Source: JAICWY01 sp964531205 (GTDB lineage Bacteria; Vulcanimicrobiota; Vulcanimicrobiia; Vulcanimicrobiales; Vulcanimicrobiaceae). From it: 37,419 nucleotides of DNA. The translations under genes and the position numbers were made by a program. The DNA lies in contig CAZHGH010000024.1 of assembly GCA_964531205.1 (NCBI GenBank), forward strand, positions 1 through 37,419. Reading direction: 5' to 3'. Of this stretch, positions 14,489 to 22,097 are shown piece by piece. The notes beneath the pieces were generated by a model, which saw only the letters and a program-made list of their open reading frames with translations, did not search any database and was not told where the DNA came from. Each line of letters starts with the position of its first letter. Position 1 is the first letter of the stretch.

Positions 14489-15836
14489 GCGTAACGAGGA
14501 CTTTTTTGACGACTGTCTGCTCGCCGATGCCGACGGTAATTGCCGCAGTAATGTAGTACGTCGTCGGGCCTGTGACAGTAGGCGCCGTCATCGCGAGCGC
14601 GTCTTGCGATACGGGAATATCGCCTTGCTCGACTGCGTCGCCCTTCTTGTCATACATCGAAATGCGAGCGTCGCCATGCTTTCCTTGAATTGAGATGGTG
14701 ATCGTATCTCCCGGAGCTGCCGTGTCCGATGAAAGCGTTACGACGGGATTACCCGTAGAGGCCGGAGCGCTCGCCGAAGTTGTGTCATCCGGTTGCAATG
14801 CGCCCGGCAAAACCGTAAAGGCGACGCTTGCGACGGTATCCGCGCTTCCATTGCGCGCATGAAGCACCGCGCGGAGTTGCCGGCCTGCTGCACTTTGAGG
14901 CACCTTTACGGTGCTGACACCGGACGCAGCAATCGGGGCACGCGCCCAAAGGCGGCCCGCATCGTCGATTAGCCAAAGCTCGCCTTCACGCGCGTTCGTC
15001 GCGTACGCAAACGAAACGTTCTCACCGGCGCGCGCGGCGGCTGTCGTCATCGCAAATTCGGTGATGCGCGGCGGTCCGGCCGGCACGCGCGGATCTTTGC
15101 GCGCGGCCGGCGCAACGGCAATATGACTGATGCGCGTTTGGTGGCCGAACGGTCCCGCGACATTCACCGATAATACGACGTCAGGGCCCGCCGTCGGCGG
15201 AACTGAGAAATGGAGCGTGCCTTCGTGGGCGCTCGCGAGACCGGCAGAGAGTTGACGCCCATCACGCGTTTGCAGCGTGTACTGCATCGACGCCCAACCG
15301 CCAAACGCGTATGGAACGTCGAGCGTCGTTCCTTTAAAAGCGCGCGCCGGCGCGGCGAGCAATCCGACGTGCGGCGTTGCCGCAGCCGCGCCGAACCCGC
15401 ATGCTAACGTCAATGCGACAGCGCCGCCCAAGGTCAGCCAACGCGAGCGTACGCGTCGCTTCGGCGGCGCAGGCGCTTCAAGCGAAAATGCAACGTCGCC
15501 GCCCGTAATCTCCACAATCGCGCGGTCGTACGGACCGACGTCGGCCATGCGAACGGGCAGCAACGTTTCCGAAATCGCAAAGGGAGCGATGTGAACGTCG
15601 AGCGGATAGGCGAGGATCGGTTCGCCGCGCAACCGCGCACAGGTCATCCGCGCGCGTAACGGATGCTGGCTTTGGTTGACGATGCGAAGCGCATAACTCG
15701 CCGTACCCGCCCGTTTGTCGCACCCCGCAAGAGCGAGGTAACCTTGCACGTCGCCGTTGCCGACCGCGAGTTGCGCACGCGTGCCATAAAACGCCGGTCC
15801 GCGGGACCGGTCGGGAACTGCAAGTGCGTAATTCAT
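14481..15836 (-). CDS. membrane-anchored beta-sandwich protein at the end of the secretin operon
   Basis: I do not recognise the family. The 451-residue protein has a cytoplasmic domain (about residues 1-125), a basic stretch RRVRSR, one membrane helix (about 134-153), and a long extracytoplasmic part. The outer part reads as three beta-rich, Ig-like units (about 160-250, 255-350 and 370-451), each ending in a short strand such as HIAVAP, FTVLP or VLVTP. The first domain also looks beta-rich and may be related. It is one base after the second tadE gene on the same strand, so it is almost certainly co-transcribed with the pilus genes. It could be a periplasmic scaffold or surface-exposed tip or anchor component; this is inference. 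Confidence 0.7.
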   Translation of the reverse strand: MNYALAVPDRSRGPAFYGTRAQLAVGNGDVQGYLALAGCDKRAGTASYALRIVNQSQHPLRARMTCARLRGEPILAYPLDVHIAPFAISETLLPVRMADVGPYDRAIVEITGGDVAFSLEAPAPPKRRVRSRWLTLGGAVALTLACGFGAAAATPHVGLLAAPARAFKGTTLDVPYAFGGWASMQYTLQTRDGRQLSAGLASAHEGTLHFSVPPTAGPDVVLSVNVAGPFGHQTRISHIAVAPAARKDPRVPAGPPRITEFAMTTAAARAGENVSFAYATNAREGELWLIDDAGRLWARAPIAASGVSTVKVPQSAAGRQLRAVLHARNGSADTVASVAFTVLPGALQPDDTTSASAPASTGNPVVTLSSDTAAPGDTITISIQGKHGDARISMYDKKGDAVEQGDIPVSQDALAMTAPTVTGPTTYYITAAITVGIGEQTVVKKVLVTPR

Positions 15837-15837
15837 G

Positions 15838-16329
15838 TTATTGAGAGATCACCATCTGCGAGGTGCTGCTCATCGGAATGCTGACCGTCGACACAAACGG
15901 CGCCAAGAACGTGAACGTGTACGTCACGGTAACGCTGACGGGGCACCCCGGAAAGTTGTATGGACTTCCGCCTTTGCAGCCGGGATACGGGTTTCCGTTT
16001 GCATCTTGCCCGGTCCACGACGGCGTAACGGTCACGTTGCCGAGTCCAAGCAGAATCGATTGCGACTGCACGTACTGTTGGATCTCGCCGGAGGTATCAG
16101 GCGGACTGATGGGACACGGATAAGGATCGGTGCCGCCGGCGGGATGAAAGCACGTCGCGCCGCGGACCATCGCAAACCGCGCGCCGATACGAGCCGCGTT
16201 ACTCACCAAATGATATGTGTATGCGGCGCGGCTGAGATCGATGATGCCGAAAACCATGGTCAAGAACACACCCAAAACAATCGCGGTTTCCACCATGCTG
16301 GCGCCGCGCTCGTAAAAACTCGCTTTCAC
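15838..16329 (-). CDS. TadE-like pseudopilin
   Basis: The 163-residue protein has a class-III prepilin-like start: RGASMVETA, with cleavage expected after G9 and glutamate at +5 (E14), followed by a 20-residue hydrophobic helix. The NAARIGARFA segment after it is the usual TadE continuation. The rest is a cysteine-containing extracytoplasmic domain with a run of beta strands. The start chosen is the GTG that overlaps the preceding tadE stop; a long upstream in-frame extension would lie within the other tadE and has no pilin features. TadE proteins are minor pilins needed for Flp pilus assembly and are processed by the prepilin peptidase. Confidence 0.85.
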   Translation of the reverse strand: MKASFYERGASMVETAIVLGVFLTMVFGIIDLSRAAYTYHLVSNAARIGARFAMVRGATCFHPAGGTDPYPCPISPPDTSGEIQQYVQSQSILLGLGNVTVTPSWTGQDANGNPYPGCKGGSPYNFPGCPVSVTVTYTFTFLAPFVSTVSIPMSSTSQMVISQ

Positions 16330-16811
16330 TTGCCTTGATCCACTTCTACGTCCGTTGCGGCCGACATCGGAACGGACGATGGTAACAGCGGATATGGTAC
16401 GAGCGGCGTAAACGATGCGGACGTCGCTACGTGTACGAACATCTTTCGCTGCAAGCCCGAACCCTGGGCGGGCAGCGCACACGTCGGATCGGACGTTCCG
16501 TCTGAATAGGTGCAGTACACGTTCGACGTCACGGTAATCTTGTTCGACGCGGACGAACTCGAGCAGGTGAATCCGGAATCCGCGCACGCCGCGCTCGCGA
16601 TGTCGGAGCTGTCGTAAGCGGTTACGCTGGGACGAATCGAAGCGAACACCGCCCCTGCTCGCGCCGCATTGCTGACGCGAAGACTGAACGCGGTGTACCG
16701 TCCGGTTTCAACAACGCCGATCACGAGCAGCGCCAGCATCGGCAATACCAATGCGAACTCTACCATGCTCGTGCCGCCGTCGCATTGTAGAAATCTGCGC
16801 ATTGCGCTCAC
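16326..16811 (-). CDS. TadE-like pseudopilin
   Basis: This 161-residue protein carries the same motif, CDGGTSMVEFALVLPML, with likely cleavage after G13 and glutamate at +5 (E18). The hydrophobic helix follows, then SNAARAGAVFA and a serine- and cysteine-rich outer domain. The GTG start overlaps the tadG stop; an ATG three codons later is an alternative. Two tadE-type genes in a row match the tadE/tadF pair of classical loci, although neither can be named tadF from sequence alone. Confidence 0.86.
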   Translation of the reverse strand: MSAMRRFLQCDGGTSMVEFALVLPMLALLVIGVVETGRYTAFSLRVSNAARAGAVFASIRPSVTAYDSSDIASAACADSGFTCSSSSASNKITVTSNVYCTYSDGTSDPTCALPAQGSGLQRKMFVHVATSASFTPLVPYPLLPSSVPMSAATDVEVDQGK

Positions 16812-18010
16812 TCGGCGAGCACCGGCGTTTGGCTGATGCAGCTGCTGCAGGTTGCGCTCGGCACCGTGATAACTGCGCCGTTGGCGACGATATCCGCCGA
16901 TACGACGTAGGAGATCGTCAGCGTACTGCCGCCCCCGTTGAGATTGATGTGCGCACCTGGCGCATAGAGCATGCCGAGCAGCGACTGAGCGCTGAAGTTT
17001 TCCGGAGAGGTCGTCGTACTCGTTTGATAGATGAGGACGCCGGGCGCGCCGGCGGTCGTCACGCTCGCAGGACCTGCGCCTTGTTGCGCAGGCGGCGCCA
17101 TCAAACTCGTCGTGCTTCCGTTAAAATTGACCTTGCCGCCGATGACGATCGTTACGCCGCTGTGTCCGTTTTGACACGTCGAACACGTCAGCGTCGCACT
17201 CACGTCTCCGGGAATCACGTACAAACCCGGCGTCAGATCGATCGTACCGCTTAAGCTGTTATAGCAGCCGGGATTGAGCGTCGAAACCGTGCCACTGTCC
17301 ATGCACGTTGCAAACGGTCCCGGTCCCGGCGTAGAGCCGAAAGGAAACATTTGCGTAATCGCGTTACATCCGGGAATGGTGGAGCACGGATCGCTGAACG
17401 GCGGTATACCGCTCGTCGTTATGACCCCCGGATAACTGTTGCCGGCACTTCCGCCCGCACCAATCGAGGGCAGATCCATCGTCGCGCCGGTATCATTCAC
17501 GTTGCGTGTCACCATGACACCGCATGGCGAAGTTAGCGTGCCGTGGTTCAGCGTAAGATCTTTTTGCAGCGACCAGATGCATGCGCCTGAGTTGCCGCGA
17601 ATCAACGCGACAGCGCGCGTCGTAACCCAGTTTTGGGTGCGGCCGAAGATCGATGAAAACCACGCCGGGTGCGCGACGCTGATGATCGCTTCCACCGCGT
17701 TCGTATCTGCGGTATATGGTCCCGATTGCGGCGGCGTGTTTGCGCTGACCAATACTTTCGTACCGTCATTGATGAAGCCGTTCGTCGCAGCAGCCGCTAA
17801 CACGGCGCTCGTCGGCGTTTGTCCATTCAGAAGTTGCCACGCACCGGCGAGTGCCGCACTATCAACCGCGTATTGTTGCACGCGCTGCTGATAGCGCAGG
17901 TAGCCGACGTCGACCGCCAGCGCGGCAAAGCCAAGCAAAACCGTCAGTGAAATGGCAACGAGCGGCAAAACCTGCCCGCGCTCCGCGTTTCGGTTTCTCA
18001 TGGCTTGCAT
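16808..18010 (-). CDS. TadG-like pilus assembly protein
   Basis: The 400-residue protein begins with the Tad N-terminal segment: ERGQVLPLVAISLTVLLGF followed by AVDVGYLRYQQ, then QQYAVDSAALAG, the standard pattern of TadG/TadE-like minor components with one N-terminal membrane helix (about 13-32). The large outer part (40-400) is rich in G, S, T and P with several cysteine pairs and repeated strand-turn motifs such as VIGGKVNFNGS and GAHINLNGGGS, suggesting a beta-helical or beta-sandwich exoplasmic domain. I do not see a von Willebrand A metal site. It lies between the secretin gene and two tadE genes on the same strand. Confidence 0.82.
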   Translation of the reverse strand: MQAMRNRNAERGQVLPLVAISLTVLLGFAALAVDVGYLRYQQRVQQYAVDSAALAGAWQLLNGQTPTSAVLAAAATNGFINDGTKVLVSANTPPQSGPYTADTNAVEAIISVAHPAWFSSIFGRTQNWVTTRAVALIRGNSGACIWSLQKDLTLNHGTLTSPCGVMVTRNVNDTGATMDLPSIGAGGSAGNSYPGVITTSGIPPFSDPCSTIPGCNAITQMFPFGSTPGPGPFATCMDSGTVSTLNPGCYNSLSGTIDLTPGLYVIPGDVSATLTCSTCQNGHSGVTIVIGGKVNFNGSTTSLMAPPAQQGAGPASVTTAGAPGVLIYQTSTTTSPENFSAQSLLGMLYAPGAHINLNGGGSTLTISYVVSADIVANGAVITVPSATCSSCISQTPVLAE

Positions 18011-18014
18011 GACG

Positions 18015-19421
18015 TTACCTCGTAATCACCTCCGGCGTCATCACGAAGACGACGTCGGATTGATTGTTCTGGTAGTTCGTGGAGCGGAACAATTGTCCGA
18101 GAATCGGAATGTCGCCGAGCACCGGAATCTTTGTAATGAAACGCTGTTCGACGCGGCGCACCATGCCGCCCATGATAATCGATTCACCCGGCTGCGTGAT
18201 GACGTCCGTCGAGAGTTTGCTCGTCTTCAGAGCGGGGATGACGAAGCCGTTTTGCTGTACGCCGTCTTGGAAGTCGAGATCAGAGACTTCCGGCTGAATT
18301 TTCGCTTCGACGGACCCGTTGCCCAATAGCGTCGGCGTAACGTTCAGCTGAACGCCGAACGTCTGGTACTGAATGCTGACTTGACCGAGACCGGTTGAAA
18401 ACGGGATCGGAATCGATCCGCCGACCAAGAACGTCGCGTTATTCCCGGGAATTGTGACGAGATCCGGAGACGATAACACACGCGCGTGACCTTCCGTCAT
18501 GAGCAAGTTCAACGTCGGTGCGAGCGTGATCGTACGGAAGAACGCACCAACCTTTAACGCACCGCCCGGGCCTTGCGGCGTTTCGACGGCCGGAAAACTC
18601 GGCCCGCCGAGCGTGTACGTTCCGTTTTGGAGGAACGTCGCGGATTGAAGCTGCACGCCGAGGTTGCTCAGCGCCGTGCGATCGACTTCGAGCACGTACA
18701 CTTTGATGTCGATTTGACTGGTCGTGTCCGTGCTGATCCGATCGAGCAGTTTGCCGTCGGCGGCCAAATACGGACCGGCCAATCCTTTTGCGCGCTCGAG
18801 AATCGCTTGCGCCGTTACCGCATCTTTAACGTGCCCGCTGACGATCACATTGCCTTTGCCGTCGGGATCGACGCGAATGGAAGCCGCACCCGGAATGCTG
18901 GCTAAGTCATGCTGGAGATCGCCGAGGGGATGGGCGATCGTCACGGCGTTGACGACCGTGTCCTTTTGCGCCTTCGCGAATTCGTCGAACCGGTTGAGCA
19001 CTTCGGTGAGCGAGGTGAAGTGCGCGCCGTCCGCAACGGTTCCGCGGACGACTACCGAGTTGCGGAAGCTGACGATTTGCACACCGGGCTCGTCGATGGA
19101 CGTGCGCAACATCTGCGCGAGATCGTCCATGTTCTGTTCGGTGACGTTGATCTCGTAATTGAATCGCTCGGCGCCTTCCCAGACGAAGATCGTCGTCCTG
19201 CCCGGCGTCTTGCCGTTTACGACGAGCTGGGAGGTTCCGATAGGGAGCACGCCGGCGATTCGGCTGTCGCCCACGGCCACGCGACTGATACCCGGCGTCT
19301 GTAACAGGACCGAGTGTCCAGACTGTACGGACAGCCGCGAGATCGTTTGAGCGTACGCCGGCGCGGCCAGACCGGCGGTAAACGCCGCGGCGGCAAGCAT
19401 TCTAACGAGCCGTTTGTGCAT
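18015..19421 (-). CDS. cpaC: Flp pilus secretin CpaC/RcpA
   Basis: This forms the outer-membrane pore for the Flp pilus. The 468-residue protein has a signal peptide (about 1-24, ending AYA), an N-terminal pilus-secretin domain with SVQSGHSVLLQTPGISRVAV, a BON-like region (about 100-170), and a secretin domain (about 235-465) with the VVFVMTPEVITR end. Strong secretin landmarks are the VEAKIQPEVS strand and GGMVRRVEQRFITKIPVLGDIPILG (quoted in parts: GGMVRR, then KIPVLGDIPILGQLF). Its presence argues for a diderm cell. It heads the minus arm of the locus, divergent from the pilin arm. Confidence 0.93.
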   Translation of the reverse strand: MHKRLVRMLAAAAFTAGLAAPAYAQTISRLSVQSGHSVLLQTPGISRVAVGDSRIAGVLPIGTSQLVVNGKTPGRTTIFVWEGAERFNYEINVTEQNMDDLAQMLRTSIDEPGVQIVSFRNSVVVRGTVADGAHFTSLTEVLNRFDEFAKAQKDTVVNAVTIAHPLGDLQHDLASIPGAASIRVDPDGKGNVIVSGHVKDAVTAQAILERAKGLAGPYLAADGKLLDRISTDTTSQIDIKVYVLEVDRTALSNLGVQLQSATFLQNGTYTLGGPSFPAVETPQGPGGALKVGAFFRTITLAPTLNLLMTEGHARVLSSPDLVTIPGNNATFLVGGSIPIPFSTGLGQVSIQYQTFGVQLNVTPTLLGNGSVEAKIQPEVSDLDFQDGVQQNGFVIPALKTSKLSTDVITQPGESIIMGGMVRRVEQRFITKIPVLGDIPILGQLFRSTNYQNNQSDVVFVMTPEVITR

Positions 19422-19586
19422 GGGTGTATTGCGTAGCCTCCCAGGATGTCGTGCGGCTATTATGCCATGCCTGGATACGTTAACACGTCAACAAGCAATA
19501 GACAGTTGGTAAAGAGTCTGTGTGATGTATTGCGGCTTGGCTTAATCTGATGGCATGATGCAGCCACCGAAGGACACGGAGGCACT
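19422..19586. promoter_or_regulatory. divergent regulatory region of the Tad locus
   Basis: This 165-base gap separates the cpaC arm from the pilin arm and should hold both promoters. It contains a 9-base direct repeat TGTATTGCG at 19425-19433 and 19526-19534, and an imperfect palindrome GTTAACACGTCAAC at 19479-19492 whose minus strand includes TTGACG. A minus-strand CATAAT lies 21 bases from that TTGACG, too far for a normal promoter. No sigma-54 pattern was found. The plus side ends with ACGGAGG (19576-19582), the ribosome binding site for the secreted protein gene. Confidence 0.5.
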
Positions 19587-20066
19587 ATGCGGACTCATCT
19601 CGCTATCGCAACGGCGCTCGTCATCAGCCTCCCGGCTATACCGGCCGGGGCTGCCGCACGCGCACCGCAGCATGCGACGGCCGCACAGAGCACCGTCCTC
19701 TCTCGGCCTGGCATCGTGGTTGCGGATAACTCGGCGCGCCCAGCATTAACCCTGGAGGCTCGACAACTTCAGGGCGCCGAGGCTATCTCCGTTGCGGGTA
19801 CTGCTCCCGCCAACGCTCAGGTCACCATCACGTTGCTGGCTACCGTATCACCGGACGTTCCGACGATTCTTGTCAGCCGGCATGACGTCGCGGCCGATGC
19901 TACGGGGCGCTTCGGAGCTGTGATTCCGATCGCGTCTGCTTACGAGCGTGGCATCGAGTTAACACTCGTCGCCACCTCGGCGTACGGTGCCGTTTCGGCA
20001 CCCGCGCATCTCGTCACGGATGCACCCAATGCGGGCGCATCGGTACCGCTCATCACTCACTACTAA
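19587..20066 (+). CDS. small secreted beta-rich protein, first gene of the pilin arm
   Basis: I do not recognise this protein. It is 159 residues with a clear signal peptide (about 1-23, ending AGAA). The mature part contains alternating strands such as ISVAGTAPANAQVTITLLA and ELTLVATSAYGAVS, fitting a single Ig-like or fibronectin-like sandwich. There are no cysteines and no membrane helix. ACGGAGG precedes the ATG at good spacing. It lies 22 bases before the first pilin gene, so it shares the pilin transcript. A periplasmic chaperone, a pilus-associated adhesin or a surface subunit are possibilities. Confidence 0.75.
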   Translation: MRTHLAIATALVISLPAIPAGAAARAPQHATAAQSTVLSRPGIVVADNSARPALTLEARQLQGAEAISVAGTAPANAQVTITLLATVSPDVPTILVSRHDVAADATGRFGAVIPIASAYERGIELTLVATSAYGAVSAPAHLVTDAPNAGASVPLITHY

Positions 20067-20088
20067 CGCACAGTCTCGGGAGGACTAC

Positions 20089-20250
20089 ATGCTCAAGAAC
20101 ATGCTCGCAACGCTTCGCAACGACGACGGCGCCACGATGGTCGAGTACGGCATCATGGTTGCACTGATCGCCGCGGTCTGCATTACGCTGATCGCTACGC
20201 TCGGCGGCAAAGTTTCCAGCGCATTCACGTCGATCAATACCGGTCTCTAA
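20089..20250 (+). CDS. flp: Flp-family type IVb pilin, copy 1
   Basis: The 53-residue prepilin has a short basic leader, then DDGATMVEYG, with cleavage expected after G14 and Glu+5/Tyr+6, the invariant Flp pair. A single hydrophobic helix (IMVALIAAVCITLIATLG) follows, and the mature protein is only 39 residues. GGGAGGA lies just upstream of the ATG. Its mature form differs from copy 2 at only three residues. This is probably one of the major subunits of the pilus. Confidence 0.93.
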   Translation: MLKNMLATLRNDDGATMVEYGIMVALIAAVCITLIATLGGKVSSAFTSINTGL

Positions 20251-20267
20251 TCGCAGAGAACTCCGGC

Positions 20268-20417
20268 GTGATACGTCTGCTCAAGAACGACGACGGCGCG
20301 ACGATGGTCGAATACGGCATCATGGTTGCGCTGATCGCGGCGGTGTGCATCACGCTCATCGCCACGCTCGGCGGCCAAGTCTCGTCGGCGTTCACATCTG
20401 TCAACAACGGACTCTAA
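20268..20417 (+). CDS. flp: Flp-family type IVb pilin, copy 2 (short, GTG start)
   Basis: This 49-residue prepilin is easily missed by length filters. It starts at a GTG, has a shorter leader (nine residues before G10), and then the same ATMVEYGIMVALIAAV helix. The mature sequence differs from copy 1 by K/Q, I/V and T/N only, while about 16 of the shared codons differ silently. The silent changes show that the copies are old and kept alike by selection on the protein. The upstream region has only a weak ribosome binding site, so translation may depend on coupling to copy 1, whose stop is 17 bases away. Confidence 0.87.
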   Translation: MIRLLKNDDGATMVEYGIMVALIAAVCITLIATLGGQVSSAFTSVNNGL

Positions 20418-20447
20418 CAAAAACCCGCTTACTAACAACCGGACAAC

Positions 20448-20483
20448 GCCGGGGCTGATTCTCCCCTCACAGCCCCGGCTTTA
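20448..20483 (+). terminator. strong intrinsic terminator inside the pilus operon
   Basis: GCCGGGGCTG (20448-20457) and CAGCCCCGGC (20470-20479) form a perfect ten-pair stem with a 12-base loop, followed by TTTAA. It lies after pilin copies 1 and 2 and before pilin 3 and the assembly genes. Partial termination here would give high pilin mRNA and lower assembly-gene mRNA. Confidence 0.8.
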
Positions 20484-20500
20484 ACCGGTGGAGGCCGCCG

Positions 20501-20671
20501 ATGAACGTCTACTTGCGAATCTTTCGCGACGATGCCGGCGCTACGATGGTTGAGTACGCCGTCATGCTAGCGTTCATCGCTGCGATCTGCATCACTCTCG
20601 TCGTGACGCTCGGCGAGAAAACATCTTCAGAGTTCGACACTGTCAGGGACCGGTTCAACGCCGCGCTATGA
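20501..20671 (+). CDS. flp: divergent Flp-like pilin, copy 3
   Basis: This 56-residue prepilin has the leader ending DDAG (cleavage after G13) and ATMVEYAVMLAFIAAI, keeping Glu+5 and Tyr+6. Beyond the helix it diverges from copies 1 and 2: the tail (TSSEFDTVRDRFNAAL) is charged and longer. GGAGG precedes the ATG. It sits beyond the terminator and overlaps the peptidase gene at ATGA, so it is probably made at lower level. A minor or initiating pilin is a fair guess. Confidence 0.9.
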   Translation: MNVYLRIFRDDAGATMVEYAVMLAFIAAICITLVVTLGEKTSSEFDTVRDRFNAAL

Positions 20672-21186
20672 CGATGGGTGTCGGGCTAGTTTTAGCAGCT
20701 TCGCTGCTCGCAGCTATCAGCGACGTGCGTACGCGGCGCATTCCAAATGCGCTAGTCATCGCATTGTTCGTTTGCGGGCTCGCGGCGAACGCATTTCTCG
20801 GCTGGCAAACCGCTGCAATGGATATCGCGATTGCGTTTGCGGTGCTGCTCGCCGGGTCGATTGCATTTTCGTTCCGTTTGATCGGCGGCGGCGACGTGAA
20901 ACTGCTCGCTGCCGCAGCCGGAACGCTCGGCCTTCCACTAGCCGTCACGTTCATTCTTTTTACGCTTCTGTGCGGCGGCGTGCTTGCCGTCGTCTATTCC
21001 GCGGCGCGCGGACGTCTGCGCGCAACGATCGCAAACGTGCAAAGTATGGCTCTTCCCGTCTTTGCCGGCGCGCGTCCGGTCCGTCCACAGGACAGCCTCG
21101 CTATGCCATATGCGCTCGCAATCTTCGCCGGCGCGGCCTGCGCCGCACTCGCTAACGGCTTCATTCCATCTCTGAGGTTCTTCTAA
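20668..21186 (+). CDS. cpaA: prepilin peptidase TadV/CpaA (A24)
   Basis: This membrane aspartyl protease removes the leader from Flp and TadE prepilins. The 172-residue protein has about five membrane helices and both catalytic aspartates, D19 in SDVRTRRIPN and D76 in GGGDVKLL. It lacks the N-terminal methylation domain of PilD, as usual for TadV. Its ATG overlaps the pilin-3 stop, and its own stop overlaps the cpaB start by one base. A second A24-type peptidase lies at 25857-26468. Confidence 0.93.
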   Translation: MTMGVGLVLAASLLAAISDVRTRRIPNALVIALFVCGLAANAFLGWQTAAMDIAIAFAVLLAGSIAFSFRLIGGGDVKLLAAAAGTLGLPLAVTFILFTLLCGGVLAVVYSAARGRLRATIANVQSMALPVFAGARPVRPQDSLAMPYALAIFAGAACAALANGFIPSLRFF

Positions 21187-22097
21187 TGAATACGCGACGC
21201 ACGACGCTGATCGTAGCAATTGTCCTCGCTCTCGGCACCGGATGGCTGCTGCTGAACTATCTGTCTTCGCTGCAACGGCAGACGAACGCCAACAGCGCGC
21301 CGCGTACAGTTGTTGTCGCGGCGCAAGACATTCCGGCGCGCGTCACGATTACGCCGCAGATGCTCACGCGCGTGACGCGGCCGACCTCCGCCGTCGATCC
21401 GAACGTTATCTCGGATCCGGCGCAGGCCGTCGGTGCGCTCTCGCTCATCACCATTCCCTCGGGTTCGAGTGTGACGACCGCAATGGTCGGGCACCCTTCG
21501 GATGTCGGATTGCCGGTGCGCCTTGCTCCGGGCATGCGCGCGGTCAGCGTACAGATCGATAAGGTCAAAGGCGTCTCCGGGTTGATTCAACCCGGCGATC
21601 GCGTCGACGTCATCGCGGACCCGCCAAAAGCGGCCGCAGAGCCGCCGCCGGCATCGGCAATTTTGCGCGGCGTGCGCGTCCTTGCGATCGGTGAATCGCT
21701 CGAGTACAGCTCTGCAACGCCGTCGCCGCAAGAAGCGAACTCCACGACCGTAACGCTGGAAGTAACGCCGAAGCAAGCCGATTTGCTCGTCATGGCCGAT
21801 CTGAATACGACGTTACGTCTTGCACTGCGTTCGCCGAAAGAACCGCTCAATTCCGAGCCGACCGAAGCGCTGCATTTCCCATCCGGAATGGGACAAGGGG
21901 TTGTTGGCGGCGGCGCGCCCGCGGCGGATTCGCCCGTGCAAGCAATGGCCCTCGCACTCAAGGGTTTGAATCCGCCGCACGCCGATCCGCCAAGCGCGAA
22001 TGCGCCCGCAAGCGCGAGTCCGTTCGATGATTCTCCGGTGAAGGTGATCGACGGCGATCACTACGCGGGCCACGGATCCGGTTCGAATCTGCCATGA
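21186..22097 (+). CDS. cpaB: Flp pilus assembly protein CpaB/RcpC
   Basis: CpaB is a periplasmic-facing assembly protein anchored by one N-terminal helix. The 303-residue protein has that helix (about 8-27), a SAF domain (about 40-105) opening TVVVAAQDIPARVTITPQML, and the RcpC-type segment RAVSVQIDKVKGVSGLIQPGDRVDVI, of which GLIQPGDRVDV is the diagnostic core. VTLEVTPKQADLLVMAD is also characteristic. The C-terminal 60 residues are rich in P, A and S and likely disordered. The stop overlaps the ATG of the fused ATPase gene. Confidence 0.92.
   Translation: MNTRRTTLIVAIVLALGTGWLLLNYLSSLQRQTNANSAPRTVVVAAQDIPARVTITPQMLTRVTRPTSAVDPNVISDPAQAVGALSLITIPSGSSVTTAMVGHPSDVGLPVRLAPGMRAVSVQIDKVKGVSGLIQPGDRVDVIADPPKAAAEPPPASAILRGVRVLAIGESLEYSSATPSPQEANSTTVTLEVTPKQADLLVMADLNTTLRLALRSPKEPLNSEPTEALHFPSGMGQGVVGGGAPAADSPVQAMALALKGLNPPHADPPSANAPASASPFDDSPVKVIDGDHYAGHGSGSNLP

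Noticed and set aside
19455..19466. GGCTATTATGCC, a near-palindrome, as a promoter for either pilus arm
   Set aside because: No -35 element stands at an acceptable distance on either strand (the only TTGACG is 21 bases away).
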